From Gibbsiella quercinecans (GTDB taxonomy: Bacteria; Pseudomonadota; Gammaproteobacteria; Enterobacterales; Enterobacteriaceae), in NCBI RefSeq assembly GCF_002291425.1, contig NZ_CP014136.1:992001-1056000 (forward strand): a DNA stretch of 64,000 nucleotides, read 5' to 3'. Of this stretch, positions 41,242 through 51,748 are shown piece by piece. Every line of letters starts with the position of its first letter. Position 1 is the first letter of the stretch. Both the position numbers and the translations under genes were made by a program. Below the pieces are notes generated by a model, which made no database searches, was not told where the DNA came from, and saw only the letters and a program-made list of their open reading frames with translations.

Positions 41242-42909
41242 TTATTTCCTGCGCACCGGCGCATCGCCTGCCACATAGTATGGCGCCGTGCTGCGCGCCA
41301 GTGGTGTGCGCTGGCGAATACGATCGGCAATTTTCTCGGCGATCATAATCGTGGTGGCGTTCAGGTTGCCGGTGATGATTTGCGGCATGATGGAAGCATC
41401 CACCACGCGTAGCCCTTCCATACCGTGCACCCGGCCCTGGCCATCAACGACCGCCATCTCATCTTCGCCCATTTTGCATGAACAGGAAGGGTGGAAGGCG
41501 GTTTCCGCATGTTCACGGATAAACGCATCCAGCTCTTCATCGCTTTGCACATCCACACCCGGGCTGATTTCACGGCCGCGATAAGGCGCCAGCGCCGGCT
41601 GCGCCATGATTTCACGCGTGATACGGATCGCATCGCGGAACTCCTGCCAGTCCTGCTCGGTGGACATATAGTTGAACAGGATACTCGGGTGCTGGCGCGG
41701 GTCTTTCGATTTCACCTGCACGCGGCCGCGGCTTGGCGAACGCATGGAGCCGACGTGCGCCTGAAAACCGTGTTCTTTCACCGCATTGCTGCCGTTGTAG
41801 TTGATCGCCACCGGCAGGAAGTGATACTGGATGTTCGGCCAGGCGAACGCTTCCCGGCTGCGGATAAAGCCGCCGGCTTCAAACTGATTGCTGGCGCCGA
41901 TCCCGGTTCCCTTGAACAACCATTCGGCGCCAATTTTCGGCTGGTTAAACCATTGCAACGCCGGGTAGAGCGAAACGGGTTTGGTACAGGCATACTGCAG
42001 GTACATTTCCAGGTGATCCTGCAGGTTCTCCCCCACGCCAGGCAGATCGTGCACCACGTTGATATCCAGGTTTTTCAACAATGCTGCCGGGCCAACACCG
42101 GAGCGTTGCAGAATTTGCGGCGAGGCGATAGCGCCGGCGCACAGCAAGACTTCACGGCGGGCACGGGCGCGATGCAACGTATTGCCGTCGCCTTTCAGGT
42201 AGCTGACGCCGACCGCGCGCTTGCCGTCGAAATCGATATGATCGGTGAGCGCATGAGTGATGATGGTCAGGTTCGGCCGGGCGCGCGCCTGATCCAGGTA
42301 GCCCCGCGCGGTGCTGGCGCGGCGGCCATTCGGCGTAACGGTGCGATCCATCGGGCCGAAGCCTTCCTGCTGATAGCCATTCAGATCGGTGGTTGCCGGG
42401 TAGCCAGCCTGCACCCCGGCTTCCACCATCGCATGGAACAGTTCGTTATTGCCCACTTTTGGCGTGGTCACGCTCACGGGGCCATCGCCGCCGTGGTAGT
42501 CGTTCGGCCCGATATCGCGGGTTTCCGCCTTGCGGAAATACGGCAGGCAGTCCAGATAGCGCCAGTCTTCCAAACCCGGCGCTTTGGCCCAGTTATCGAA
42601 ATCCATCGCGTTGCCGCGGATATAGCACATACCGTTGATCAAAGAGGAGCCGCCCAGCCCCTTGCCGCGGCCGCATTCCATACGGCGGTTATTCATGTGC
42701 GGTTCCGGATCGGTTTCGTAGGCCCAGTTATAACGGCGCCCCTGCAGCGGATAAGCCAATGCAGCAGGCATTTGGGTACGGAAATCCAGACGGTAATCCG
42801 GGCCGCCGGCTTCAAGCAGCAGCACGCTAACGTCTGCATCTTCAGTTAATCGGGTAGCCAATACGTTGCCGGCAGAACCGGCGCCGATAATGATGTAATC
42901 GAATTCCAT
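41242..42909 (-). CDS. betA: Choline dehydrogenase BetA
   Basis: FAD enzyme of the GMC family oxidising choline to betaine aldehyde at the inner membrane. It has 555 residues. The FAD motif [15 protein letters not shown] is at the N terminus and [15 protein letters not shown] about residue 80-95. The catalytic His is in HPSCSCKMG (about 460) and the C-terminal GMC motif is [19 protein letters not shown]. The ATG at 42909 has a clear AAAGGAG site; the preceding TTG codon is not needed. It is separated from betB by 372 bp of repeats, though bet genes are usually tightly packed. Confidence 0.95.
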   Translation of the reverse strand: MEFDYIIIGAGSAGNVLATRLTEDADVSVLLLEAGGPDYRLDFRTQMPAALAYPLQGRRYNWAYETDPEPHMNNRRMECGRGKGLGGSSLINGMCYIRGNAMDFDNWAKAPGLEDWRYLDCLPYFRKAETRDIGPNDYHGGDGPVSVTTPKVGNNELFHAMVEAGVQAGYPATTDLNGYQQEGFGPMDRTVTPNGRRASTARGYLDQARARPNLTIITHALTDHIDFDGKRAVGVSYLKGDGNTLHRARARREVLLCAGAIASPQILQRSGVGPAALLKNLDINVVHDLPGVGENLQDHLEMYLQYACTKPVSLYPALQWFNQPKIGAEWLFKGTGIGASNQFEAGGFIRSREAFAWPNIQYHFLPVAINYNGSNAVKEHGFQAHVGSMRSPSRGRVQVKSKDPRQHPSILFNYMSTEQDWQEFRDAIRITREIMAQPALAPYRGREISPGVDVQSDEELDAFIREHAETAFHPSCSCKMGEDEMAVVDGQGRVHGMEGLRVVDASIMPQIITGNLNATTIMIAEKIADRIRQRTPLARSTAPYYVAGDAPVRRK

Positions 42910-42997
42910 CAATTATCTCCTTTAATTTTGATTGTTCCCCCGCCGGGGGCAAAGCCCCTGCCATCGATTTATCTTCGCTGGGATGGAGAGTCTTTTA

Positions 42998-43285
42998 TTT
43001 ATTGATTCCCCCTCTTAGCTGGGGGATAAGAATAAGGTGCCTAAGTCGCTATTTGCCTGAAAAAAGCACCGTCGGCCCCTTCTCCCGTTGGGAGAAATCC
43101 ATCCCCCGGAGGGTGAGAATAAGGAGCTTTAGTCGCCGTATTTCAAATCCCGGCACGATCTGCTCCCTCTCCCTTTGGGAGAAATTCTTCCCCCTGAAAG
43201 TGAGAATAAGGAGCTTTAGTCGCCATTTTTCAAATCACGGCACGATCTGCTCCCTCTCCCGTTGGGAGAGGGTTGGGGTGAGGGT
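42998..43285. repeat. 87-bp tandem repeat array in betB-betA gap
   Basis: Successive landmarks ttgggaga at 43088, 43175 and 43262 give an 87-bp period. Units carry gtgagaataaggagctttag, then cacgatctg and a CCCTCTCCC/GGGAGA half or full palindrome. A more diverged unit starts near 43000. The last unit ends in the complete palindrome next to the betB stop. It lies inside the betIBA operon. No gene is supported in 42910-43284. Confidence 0.85.
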
Positions 43286-44757
43286 CAGAACACCGAGCTA
43301 AACTCGCCCAGTTCCACCTGTACCGATTTGATTTGCGTATAGTGTTCCAGCGTCGCCAGGCCGTTTTCACGCCCTACGCCGGAATGTTTGTAACCGCCGA
43401 CCGGCATTTCCGCCGGCGATTCACCCCAGGTATTTATCCAGCAGATACCGGCTTCCAAGCGATGGATCACCCGATGAGCGCGCGCCAGATCGCGCGTCAC
43501 CACGCCGGCCGCCAGGCCATAGGTGGTATCGTTGGCGCGGGCGATAACTTCCTCTTCGCTTTGGTAGCTCAGAATGCTCATCACCGGGCCGAAGATCTCT
43601 TCACGCACAATTTCCATATCGTCGCGGCAGTCGCTAAATACCGTCGGCGCCACAAAAGCGCCCTTGGCGAACGCGCCTTCCAGCACCCGCTCACCGCCGC
43701 ACAGCAGGCGCGCGCCGCTGTGCTTCCCGCTTTCAATAAACCGCAGCACCGATTCCATATGCGCGAAGCTGACCAGCGGGCCGAAGTTGGTCGCTGGATC
43801 GTTAGGATCGCCCAGGCGGATGCGCTGGACACGCTCAAGGATTTTGTTTTCAAAGTCGGCCAACAGCGCCGCGGGCACGAACACACGCGTACCATTGGTG
43901 CATACCTGCCCGGAACTGTAGAAGTTAGCCATCATGGCGATATCTGCGGCGCGATCCAGATCGGCATCATCACAGACGATCAGCGGTGATTTGCCGCCCA
44001 GTTCCATGGTGACTTCTTTCAACGTTGAACCGGACGCATTAGCCATCACTTTTTTGCCCGTTTTCACCCCACCGGTGAAGGAGATCTTGGCGATCCCCGG
44101 GTGATCGGTCAGGTGCTGCCCCACCTCGGCGCCGGTACCGGTGACCACGTTGAATACGCCGTCCGGCAGCCCCGCTTCGGTGTAGATTTCCGCCAGCTTC
44201 AGCGCGGTCAGCGAAGTCACTTCGCTCGGTTTGAAGATCATGGCGTTGCCGGCCGCCAGCGCCGGCGCGGATTTCCACAGCGCGATCTGGATCGGATAGT
44301 TCCAGGCGCCGATGCCGGCCACCACACCGAGCGGTTCACGGCGGGTATAAACGAAAGCGGATTCGCGCAGCGGGATTTGTTGGCCTTCGATCGCCGGGAT
44401 CAAGCCGGCGTAGTATTCCAGCACGTCGGCGCCGGTAACGATATCCACGGCCGTCGTTTCCGACAGCGCTTTACCGGTATCGAAGGTTTCCAACTGGGCC
44501 AGTTCATCATTGCGCTCGCGCAGGATATCCACCGCGCGGCGTAAAATGCGCGAACGCGCCATCGCCGGCATTGCCGCCCATACCTTTTGCCCGCTGGCTG
44601 CGCTGACCACCGCACGGTCGACATCTTCAGCGCTAGCGGCCTGGACTTCGGCAATCACTTCACCGTTGGCCGGGTTGACGGCGTTGAAAGTTTTCCCCTC
44701 GGTACTGTCTACATAGGCACCATGGATATAGAGCTTCTGTAAGCCAAAACGGGACAT
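43285..44757 (-). CDS. betB: Betaine-aldehyde dehydrogenase BetB
   Basis: Cytosolic NAD(P)-dependent aldehyde dehydrogenase of 490 residues that makes glycine betaine. The start is at [11 protein letters not shown], matching the E. coli protein; a longer frame would add 25 residues upstream of the ribosome site. Catalytic Glu is in [11 protein letters not shown] and catalytic Cys in [14 protein letters not shown]. The substrate-pocket region near [20 protein letters not shown] is typical of BADH. It is the second gene of betIBA, 19 bp after betI. Confidence 0.96.
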   Translation of the reverse strand: MSRFGLQKLYIHGAYVDSTEGKTFNAVNPANGEVIAEVQAASAEDVDRAVVSAASGQKVWAAMPAMARSRILRRAVDILRERNDELAQLETFDTGKALSETTAVDIVTGADVLEYYAGLIPAIEGQQIPLRESAFVYTRREPLGVVAGIGAWNYPIQIALWKSAPALAAGNAMIFKPSEVTSLTALKLAEIYTEAGLPDGVFNVVTGTGAEVGQHLTDHPGIAKISFTGGVKTGKKVMANASGSTLKEVTMELGGKSPLIVCDDADLDRAADIAMMANFYSSGQVCTNGTRVFVPAALLADFENKILERVQRIRLGDPNDPATNFGPLVSFAHMESVLRFIESGKHSGARLLCGGERVLEGAFAKGAFVAPTVFSDCRDDMEIVREEIFGPVMSILSYQSEEEVIARANDTTYGLAAGVVTRDLARAHRVIHRLEAGICWINTWGESPAEMPVGGYKHSGVGRENGLATLEHYTQIKSVQVELGEFSSVF

Positions 44758-44776
44758 AGGTTCTCCTTTGGTTGGC

Positions 44777-45373
44777 TCAGCCTGAGGTGCTTTTCCCCAG
44801 CTGAAAGTCAATGTATTCGGTCGTGATGGCAATCGCCCGCGCCTGGTTAAACGCGCTGCCGCGCAGAGCGCTGCGCAGCCACAGGCCGTCTATCAGCGCC
44901 GCCAGCCCTTTGGCCGCCGCCCGCGCCTGCGCTTTTGGCAGGGCGTGCTGGAACTCGGCGCTCAGGTTGGAATACAACCGCCGGCCGTTTACCTGCTGCA
45001 GCCGGTTGAGCTGCGGCTGATGCAGGCTGCTGGCCCAAAAGGCCAGCCAGGTTTTCATCGCCGCGCTGTTGATCTGGGTATCGTCAAAGTTGCCGGCGAC
45101 GATCGCCCGCAGCCGCGCCGCAGGGCTGTGATCTTCCAGCGCCTGCAAACGCAGTTTGACCGCTTCGCCGAGATGGCTGATCAAATAGCGCATCGTCGCT
45201 TCCAGCAACCCGTTCTTATCCTTGAAATAATGGCTAATAATGCCGTTGGAAACGCCCGCCCGCCGCGCAATCTGCGCAATGGTGGCGTCATGCATTCCCA
45301 CTTCGTTTACCGCGGCCAATGTGGCTTCAATCAACTGTTGCCTTCTTATCGGCTGCATTCCTACCTTGGGCAT
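44777..45373 (-). CDS. betI: TetR-family choline-responsive repressor BetI
   Basis: Repressor of the bet genes, relieved by choline. It has 198 residues from the ATG giving [20 protein letters not shown]. The N-terminal HTH has [21 protein letters not shown] (about 28-48), and the C-terminal regulatory domain includes [17 protein letters not shown] and [12 protein letters not shown]. It is first in betIBA and divergent from betT; its operator is in the 404-bp gap. Confidence 0.96.
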   Translation of the reverse strand: MPKVGMQPIRRQQLIEATLAAVNEVGMHDATIAQIARRAGVSNGIISHYFKDKNGLLEATMRYLISHLGEAVKLRLQALEDHSPAARLRAIVAGNFDDTQINSAAMKTWLAFWASSLHQPQLNRLQQVNGRRLYSNLSAEFQHALPKAQARAAAKGLAALIDGLWLRSALRGSAFNQARAIAITTEYIDFQLGKSTSG

Positions 45374-45424
45374 GGCTTCGCCTCTCACAAAACCGATTTC
45401 ACCTCCCTATTAAACTTTTTTTTG

Positions 45425-45438
45425 ATTGAACGTTCAAT
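45425..45438. promoter_or_regulatory. BetI operator
   Basis: ATTGAACGTTCAAT is a perfect 14-bp palindrome 52 bp upstream of betI in the betI-betT gap, like the known BetI site centred between the divergent E. coli bet promoters. The rest of the gap (45374-45777) has a long betT leader and no gene. Confidence 0.8.
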
Positions 45439-45777
45439 TAAAATTGCATATATTTTATTACCACAAGGTTAAAACAATGTACCTTTTGGTTATGGGAGTA
45501 GCTGATTTTTGTGAGGTATTTAACGAATCTGACCAAAATCAGCGCCGAAAAACGCTTCCCGCCCCGCTGCAGATTTCTGCGGTATTAACCGGTTGGCAGC
45601 AATAAAATAACGAACCCGGTTCCTACGCTGTGGGAATTCGCGGCATGCGCTTGCACGCCGTTTCGCTTTTTTTTGCCGCCCGCTTTCTTTCTGCACGTTC
45701 CCGCAGGTTGCCCGATTGGCGCAGCCCCGGCAGCCGTGTGGGTACGAACGATCCGTTATCAACACCAGAGGAAGACG

Positions 45778-47817
45778 ATGACAACACGCGATACCTCCTC
45801 AAAACCGCAGCAGGACCGTTTAAATCCTGTGGTTTTCTTTACGTCTGCGGGGCTGATCCTGGCCTTCTCGCTGATGACCATTTTCTTCACCGATTTTTCC
45901 GGCCGCTGGCTGGTCCGCACCCTGAACTGGGTGTCCACCACCTTCGGCTGGTATTACTTATTGGCCGCCACGCTGTATATCGTGTTTGTCGTCCTGATCG
46001 CCGGTTCGCGCTTTGGTTCGATCAAGCTGGGGCCGGAACAATCAAAGCCTGAATTCAGCCTGATGAGCTGGGCGGCGATGCTGTTTGCCGCCGGTATCGG
46101 TATCGATCTGATGTTCTTCTCGGTGGCGGAACCGGTCACGCAATACATGATGCCGCCCGAAGGCCAGGGGCAAACGCTGGAAGCCGCCCGCCAGGCCATG
46201 GTATGGACGCTGTTCCACTACGGCCTGACCGGCTGGGCGATGTATGCGCTGATGGGTATCGCGCTGGGCTATTTCAGCTACCGCTATAACCTGCCGCTGA
46301 CCATTCGCTCGGCGCTGTACCCGATCTTTGGTAAACGGATCAATGGGCCGATCGGCCACAGCGTGGATATCGCCGCGGTGATCGGCACCATTTTCGGCAT
46401 TGCCACCACCCTGGGGATTGGCGTAGTGCAGCTCAACTACGGCCTGAAAGTGCTGTTCGATCTGCCGGAAAACCTGACGGTGCAAGGCGGGCTGATTTTA
46501 CTTTCCGTGATCATGGCCACCGTTTCCGTCACCTCCGGGGTCAATAAAGGCATCCGTTTTCTGTCGGAACTTAACGTGCTGTTGGCGTTGGGGCTGATCC
46601 TGTTTGTGCTGTTCTTCGGCGACACCGAATTCCTACTCAATGCACTGGTGCTGAACGTCGGCGATTACATCAACCGCTTTATGGGCATGACGCTCAACAG
46701 CTTTGCTTTCGATCGCCCGGTAGAGTGGATGAACAACTGGACGCTGTTCTTCTGGGCATGGTGGGTGGCATGGTCGCCGTTCGTTGGCCTGTTCCTGGCG
46801 CGTATTTCACGTGGGCGCACCATCCGCCAGTTTGTGGTGGGCACGCTGATCATTCCGTTCGTGTTCACCCTGCTGTGGCTGTCAATCTTCGGCAACAGCG
46901 CGTTGTACCAGATATTGCACGGCAACGCCGATTTTGCGCAGGAAGTGATGCAGTTCCCGGAGCGCGGCTTCTATAGCCTGCTGGCGCAGTACCCCGGCTT
47001 TACCTTCAGCGCGTCGGTCGCCACCATCACCGGGCTGTTGTTCTACGTCACCTCGGCGGATTCCGGCTCGCTGGTGCTGGGCAACTTCACCTCGCGCCTG
47101 GCCGATATCAACAACGATGCGCCGAACTGGTTGCGCATCTTCTGGTCGGTAGCCATTGGCTTGCTGACCATCGGTATGCTGATGACCAACGGCGTCTCGG
47201 CGTTGCAAAACGCCACGGTGATCATGGGCCTGCCGTTCAGCTTCGTTATCTTCTTCGTGATGGCCGGGTTGTACAAATCGCTGCGCGTCGAGGATTATCG
47301 CAAAGCCAGTGCGCTGAACACCTCCGCACCGGCGCCGGCTTCGCACAATGAAGTGTTGAACTGGAAGCAGCGCCTGTCACGCGTGATGAATTACCCCGGC
47401 ACGCAGTACACGCAGAAAATGCTGGATAACGTCTGCCGCCCAGCGATGCAGGATGTTGCGCGCGAGCTGGAATTGCGCGGCGCCAAGGTGGCATTTACCG
47501 AAGTGCCGCCCGGCGAGGATGAACGCTTGCCGCACCTGGAGCTGCTGGTGCATCTGGGCGAAGAACAGAACTTTATCTACCAGATCTGGCCACAGCGTTA
47601 CTCGGTGCCGGGCTTCACTTACCGTGCGCGCTCTGGCAAGTCACACTACTATCGGCTGGAAACCTTCCTGATGGAAGGCACCCAGGGCAACGATCTGATG
47701 GACTACAGCAAGGAGCAGGTGATTGGCGACATTCTGGATCAGTACGAAAAACACCTGAACTTCCTGCACATACACCGCGAAGCGCCGGGCAACACCCTGA
47801 CCTTCCCGGACATGTAA
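45778..47817 (+). CDS. betT: High-affinity choline transporter BetT
   Basis: BCCT-family proton- or sodium-coupled choline importer of 679 residues, inner membrane, about 12 helices in residues 20-520. The family signature WTLFFWAWWVAWSPFVGLFL (about 322-341) includes the conserved Trp cluster. The C-terminal cytosolic tail of about 160 residues is the osmosensing region seen in E. coli BetT. The start MTTRDTSSKPQ has an AGAGGA site; an upstream in-frame ATG would add 35 residues not found in the family. It feeds choline to BetA and BetB. Confidence 0.96.
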   Translation: MTTRDTSSKPQQDRLNPVVFFTSAGLILAFSLMTIFFTDFSGRWLVRTLNWVSTTFGWYYLLAATLYIVFVVLIAGSRFGSIKLGPEQSKPEFSLMSWAAMLFAAGIGIDLMFFSVAEPVTQYMMPPEGQGQTLEAARQAMVWTLFHYGLTGWAMYALMGIALGYFSYRYNLPLTIRSALYPIFGKRINGPIGHSVDIAAVIGTIFGIATTLGIGVVQLNYGLKVLFDLPENLTVQGGLILLSVIMATVSVTSGVNKGIRFLSELNVLLALGLILFVLFFGDTEFLLNALVLNVGDYINRFMGMTLNSFAFDRPVEWMNNWTLFFWAWWVAWSPFVGLFLARISRGRTIRQFVVGTLIIPFVFTLLWLSIFGNSALYQILHGNADFAQEVMQFPERGFYSLLAQYPGFTFSASVATITGLLFYVTSADSGSLVLGNFTSRLADINNDAPNWLRIFWSVAIGLLTIGMLMTNGVSALQNATVIMGLPFSFVIFFVMAGLYKSLRVEDYRKASALNTSAPAPASHNEVLNWKQRLSRVMNYPGTQYTQKMLDNVCRPAMQDVARELELRGAKVAFTEVPPGEDERLPHLELLVHLGEEQNFIYQIWPQRYSVPGFTYRARSGKSHYYRLETFLMEGTQGNDLMDYSKEQVIGDILDQYEKHLNFLHIHREAPGNTLTFPDM

Positions 47818-47827
47818 TGGCCCCCGC

Positions 47828-47856
47828 CAGGCCGTGACGCATCGCGTTGCGGCCTG
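47828..47856. terminator. Hairpin between convergent betT and ygbI
   Basis: CAGGCCG (47828-47834) pairs with CGGCCTG (47850-47856) across a 15-base loop, inside the 53-bp gap between two convergent stops. There is no long T run on either side. Confidence 0.5.
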
Positions 47857-47870
47857 CGCTCCGGGGCAAT

Positions 47871-48638
47871 TTACTCGCTTTTCGCGCTCATCAGCGCAAT
47901 GCCGGCTTTCCCCAACGCTTCCCGTGCGGCTTCCGGCAAATGCTCGTCGGTAATCACCGTATCAAACACCGAAAGCGGCAGCGCCAGATAGGTGGCGACT
48001 TTGCCGTATTTCGAGGTATCGCTCAGCAAAATACGGCGGCGGCTGGCCTCGGCGATCGCCTGTTTCACCATCACTTTGTCTTCGCTCGGCGTCGACAGGC
48101 CCCGCAGCCCCCATGAAGAAGCCGAAATAAAGGCCAGATCGATAAACAGGTTGCGCAGCGCCTGCGCCGCAGCCGCCCCCACACAGGAGCGGTTCTCGCG
48201 GCAGACGGTGCCGCCGGTATGAATAATCTGGCAACGGCTGAACTCAATCAGGTAGCTGGCAATCACAAAGTCATTGGTCACCACAGTTAAATCGCTGCGA
48301 TCGCCCAGTTGCCTTGCCAGCGCCAGCGTGGTGGTGCCTGCATCCAGATAAACGCAGCTGTTCAGCGGGATCTGGCGCGCGGCCAGTTGGCCGATAGCGG
48401 CTTTCTGTTGGCTGAACATACCCTCCTTATCCTGATGCGAAGGCTCGATCGCCACGCGCTCCGCCGCTTGCACACCGCCGGACACGGTCACCACCGTGCC
48501 CTGAGCTTCCAGCTTTTGCAGATCGCGCCGAATGGTCATATGGGATACGCCAAGCCGTTCGGTCAGCGCCGCTATGCTGATCACGCCGCGTTCCGCGACC
48601 AGCGCCAGGATTTGTTGATGGCGTTCTACAGGTATCAC
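47871..48638 (-). CDS. ygbI: DeoR-family repressor YgbI
   Basis: Transcription factor of 255 residues. The N-terminal HTH is ISIAALTERLGVSHMTIRRDL (about 20-40). The sugar-binding sensor domain includes YLDAGTTTLALARQL, VVTNDF and DTSKYGKVA. It is divergent from the ltnD-otnKCI-ygbN operon, in the place of E. coli ygbI, so it is the likely repressor, with a tetronate-derived phosphate as probable inducer. The start is GTG (GTG-ATA-CCT) with GAGAGAAG upstream. Confidence 0.88.
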   Translation of the reverse strand: MIPVERHQQILALVAERGVISIAALTERLGVSHMTIRRDLQKLEAQGTVVTVSGGVQAAERVAIEPSHQDKEGMFSQQKAAIGQLAARQIPLNSCVYLDAGTTTLALARQLGDRSDLTVVTNDFVIASYLIEFSRCQIIHTGGTVCRENRSCVGAAAAQALRNLFIDLAFISASSWGLRGLSTPSEDKVMVKQAIAEASRRRILLSDTSKYGKVATYLALPLSVFDTVITDEHLPEAAREALGKAGIALMSAKSE

Positions 48639-48805
48639 GTCTTCTCTCTCGTTAACCGCAGTGATAATAATTGTGATGTTACGTCAAATTATGTGCCGAA
48701 ACAGTATTCATCGCCGGGCAAACCAAACGAAACCCGCCCCGAATCACCCTAAATAATTTAATAAACAAATAGATACAGGAATCACTCTTTTTACCTTCCT
48801 CTATC

Positions 48806-48838
48806 CGTTCTTACACAATGTTAACATTTGTGAGAACG
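48806..48838. promoter_or_regulatory. Large inverted repeat, probable YgbI operator
   Basis: CGTTCT (48806-48811) and AGAACG (48833-48838) frame a perfect 12-bp core palindrome AATGTTAACATT (48817-48828), and the intervening bases are also largely symmetric. It lies between divergent ygbI and ltnD, as expected for a DeoR-type repressor site. Confidence 0.65.
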
Positions 48839-48916
48839 ATCACCAACTCCCGGCGAAAACACGCTTATATTTAACACAACAAAACAAAATATCACCAAAA
48901 TTAACAAAGGTGCACA

Positions 48917-49831
48917 ATGACAACATCAACGCATTACTCTGTAGCCATCGTAGGCTTGGGTTCAATGGGCATGGGTGCGGCCAAGTCTTGCATCCGCGCC
49001 GGGCTGAACACCTACGGCGTCGATCTTAACCCGCAGGCGCTGAAGACACTGCAACAAGCCGGGGCTAAACAGGCCGCCACCAGCGCCGACGCGTTTGCCG
49101 CCGAGCTGGATGCCGTGCTGCTATTGGTGGTGAATGCCGCACAGGTAAAACAAATCCTGTTCGGCGAAAACGGCCTGGCGCCCCGCCTGAAGCCCGCCAC
49201 GGCAGTCATGGTGTCGTCCACCATTTCCGCCGCCGATGCCAAAGATATTGAGCGCCAACTGCAAGCGCTGGGGCTGAACATGCTGGACGCCCCGGTTTCG
49301 GGCGGTGCGGCCAAAGCCGCCGAAGGCCAGATGACGGTGATGGCGGCCGGCGCGGAAGCCACCTTCGCGCAGTTGCAGCCGGTGCTGGATGCGGTGGCCG
49401 GCAAGGTTTACCGCATTGGCGCGGAAATTGGCCTGGGCGCCACGGTGAAAATCATCCACCAGTTGCTGGCCGGGGTGCATATCGCCGCCGGGGCGGAAGC
49501 GATGGCGCTGGCGGCACGCGCCGGCATTCCGCTGGACGTAATGTACGACGTCGTCACCAACGCCGCCGGCAACTCCTGGATGTTCGAAAACCGCATGCGC
49601 CACGTGGTGGAAGGCGATTACACGCCCAAATCCGCCGTCGATATCTTCGTTAAGGATCTGGGGCTGGTGACGGACACCGCCAAAATGCTGCACTTCCCGC
49701 TGCCGCTGGCTTCCACGGCGTTCAATATGTTTACCGCAGCCAGCAACGCCGGCTACGGTAAAGAGGATGACAGCGCAGTGATCAAAATTTTCGCCGGCAT
49801 CGAACTGCCGTCTAACCAGGAGAATAGCTAA
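48917..49831 (+). CDS. ltnD: L-threonate (four-carbon acid) 2-dehydrogenase
   Basis: NAD-dependent beta-hydroxyacid dehydrogenase family, 304 residues, oxidising a four-carbon sugar acid at C2. The Rossmann motif is VGLGSMGMGAAKS (about 13-25). The substrate motif is DAPVSGGAAKAAEGQMTVM (about 125-143). The catalytic Lys is in TVKIIHQLLAG (about 177). Equivalent to E. coli YgbJ. It is the first gene of the tetronate operon and its stop overlaps the next start by one base (TAATG). Confidence 0.92.
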   Translation: MTTSTHYSVAIVGLGSMGMGAAKSCIRAGLNTYGVDLNPQALKTLQQAGAKQAATSADAFAAELDAVLLLVVNAAQVKQILFGENGLAPRLKPATAVMVSSTISAADAKDIERQLQALGLNMLDAPVSGGAAKAAEGQMTVMAAGAEATFAQLQPVLDAVAGKVYRIGAEIGLGATVKIIHQLLAGVHIAAGAEAMALAARAGIPLDVMYDVVTNAAGNSWMFENRMRHVVEGDYTPKSAVDIFVKDLGLVTDTAKMLHFPLPLASTAFNMFTAASNAGYGKEDDSAVIKIFAGIELPSNQENS

Positions 49832-51099
49832 TGTTGCTTGGCGTTATCGCGGACGATTTTACCGGTGCCACCGACATCGCCAGCTTCCTGGTGAACAATG
49901 GCCTGCCGACGGTGCAGCTCAACGGCGTGCCGCAAGGCAGCGCGCCGGCCGGCGCCCAGGCGGTGGTTATCAGCCTGAAAACCCGCTCCTGCCCGGCGCC
50001 GCAGGCCGTTGAGCAGTCACTTCAGGCGCTGGCCTGGCTACAGCGCCAGGGTTGCCGCCAGTTTTACTTCAAATACTGCTCCACCTTCGACAGCACCGCC
50101 CAGGGCAATATCGGCCCGGTGACCGATGCGCTGCTCGAGGCATTGGGCGAGAACCTGACGGTAATATCCCCGGCGCTGCCGGTTAACGGCCGCACCGTTT
50201 ATCAGGGATATCTGTTCGTGATGGAACAGTTGCTGTCGGAGTCCGGCATGCGCCATCACCCGGTAACGCCGATGACCAACAGCAACCTGCTGCAATTAAT
50301 GGAAGCGCAAGCCAGCGGCCGCTGCGGGCTGGTGAACGCGGCGGTGATGGATCGCGGTGCGGCGGCAGTGCAGGAAAAGCTGCAGCTTTTAGCAGGCGAA
50401 GGGGTGCGCTATGCGGTGCTGGATACCCTGAATGAACAGCACCTGCTGGCCCAGGGGGAAGCGCTGAAAGGGATGAAGCTGGTCACCGGCGGTTCCGGCC
50501 TGGCCATCGGCCTGGCGCGGCAATGGGCTGATGCCGGGCAGGATCAACGCCTGGCGCAGGCCGCCGGCGCGCCACAAGGGAAAAAGGCCGTGGTACTCTC
50601 CGGCTCCTGCTCAACCATGACCAACAAACAGGTGGCGCATTACCGCCAACAGGCCGCGGCGCAAGCCATCGACGTGGCGCGCTGCATCAACGCCGCCGAG
50701 CGACATGATTATGCACGCCAGCTCGGCGATTGGCTGCAACAGCATGCGGCAGATACGCTGGCGCCGATGCTCTACGCCACCGCCGAACCGGAAACGCTGC
50801 GCCAGATCCAACAGCAATACGGGGCCGATGCCGCCAGCCACGCCGTGGAAGCACTGTTTGCCGAAACCGTGCAACTGCTGCAGCAGGCCGGTTTCAACCG
50901 CTTTATCGTCGCCGGGGGCGAAACCGCCGGCGTGGTCACCCAGGCGCTCGGGATCGGCGGTTTCCATATCGGCCCGAGCATCTCACCCGGCGTGCCGTGG
51001 GTACGCGCGATCGAACAACCTGTCTCACTGGCCCTGAAATCGGGCAATTTTGGCGATGAAAACTTTTTCGCCAGGGCGCAAACGGAGTTCCCAGTATGA
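49831..51099 (+). CDS. otnK: 3-oxo-tetronate kinase OtnK (YgbK)
   Basis: Four-carbon acid sugar kinase of the DUF1537 family, 422 residues, phosphorylating 3-oxotetronate at O4 with ATP. The N-terminal substrate-binding domain starts LGVIADDFTGATDIASFLV and has FKYCSTFDSTAQGNIGPV. The C-terminal nucleotide-binding domain has VLSGSCS, FIVAGGETAGVVTQALG and ALKSGNFG. It is translationally coupled to ltnD (1-bp overlap) and otnC (4-bp overlap). Confidence 0.94.
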   Translation: MLLGVIADDFTGATDIASFLVNNGLPTVQLNGVPQGSAPAGAQAVVISLKTRSCPAPQAVEQSLQALAWLQRQGCRQFYFKYCSTFDSTAQGNIGPVTDALLEALGENLTVISPALPVNGRTVYQGYLFVMEQLLSESGMRHHPVTPMTNSNLLQLMEAQASGRCGLVNAAVMDRGAAAVQEKLQLLAGEGVRYAVLDTLNEQHLLAQGEALKGMKLVTGGSGLAIGLARQWADAGQDQRLAQAAGAPQGKKAVVLSGSCSTMTNKQVAHYRQQAAAQAIDVARCINAAERHDYARQLGDWLQQHAADTLAPMLYATAEPETLRQIQQQYGADAASHAVEALFAETVQLLQQAGFNRFIVAGGETAGVVTQALGIGGFHIGPSISPGVPWVRAIEQPVSLALKSGNFGDENFFARAQTEFPV

Positions 51100-51746
51100 C
51101 ATTTTCGCAAAAATCCGCGCCATCCGATGAGCAGTTGGCGCGTGAAGAGATGGTGCGCCTTGGCGCTTCTTTCTTTGCACGCGGCTATGCCACCGGTTCC
51201 GCGGGCAACCTTTCGCTGCTGCTGCCAGACGGCACGCTATTGGCGACGCCAACCGGCTCCTGCCTGGGGGAATTACAGGCCGAGCGCTTATCAAAAGTCA
51301 GCCTGGCCGGCGAGTGGATCTCCGGCGACAAACCGTCGAAAGAGACCAGCTTCCACCGGGCGCTGTACCTGAACAATCCGCAGTGCAAAGCCGTGGTGCA
51401 CTTACACTGCACCTACCTGACGGCCCTTTCCTGCCTTCAGGGGATAGATCCACAAAACGTGATCAAGCCTTTTACCCCCTACGTGGTGATGCGGGTGGGC
51501 GAGATACCGCTGGTGCCTTATTACCGCCCCGGCGATGAACGCCTGGCGCGCGATCTGGCCGCACTGGCGCCCCGGTATCGCGCATTTCTGTTGGCCAACC
51601 ACGGGCCGGTGGTCACCGGATCAAGCCTGCGGGCGGCGGCCGACAATACTGAAGAGATGGAAGACGCGGCAAAACTGATTTTCACTCTCGGTGACCGCCC
51701 AATCCGTTATTTAACCGACGATGAAATTGCCGAGTTACGGAGCTGA
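51096..51746 (+). CDS. otnC: 3-oxo-tetronate 4-phosphate decarboxylase OtnC (YgbL)
   Basis: Class II aldolase/adducin family, zinc-dependent, 216 residues. It decarboxylates 3-oxotetronate 4-phosphate to dihydroxyacetone phosphate, which enters glycolysis. Motifs are [12 protein letters not shown], the metal ligands in [12 protein letters not shown] (two His), the catalytic acid in the N-terminal half (SFHRALY region), and ANHGPVVTG with a third His. It overlaps otnK by 4 bp and is 2 bp from otnI. Confidence 0.93.
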   Translation: MTFSQKSAPSDEQLAREEMVRLGASFFARGYATGSAGNLSLLLPDGTLLATPTGSCLGELQAERLSKVSLAGEWISGDKPSKETSFHRALYLNNPQCKAVVHLHCTYLTALSCLQGIDPQNVIKPFTPYVVMRVGEIPLVPYYRPGDERLARDLAALAPRYRAFLLANHGPVVTGSSLRAAADNTEEMEDAAKLIFTLGDRPIRYLTDDEIAELRS

Positions 51747-51748
51747 TT

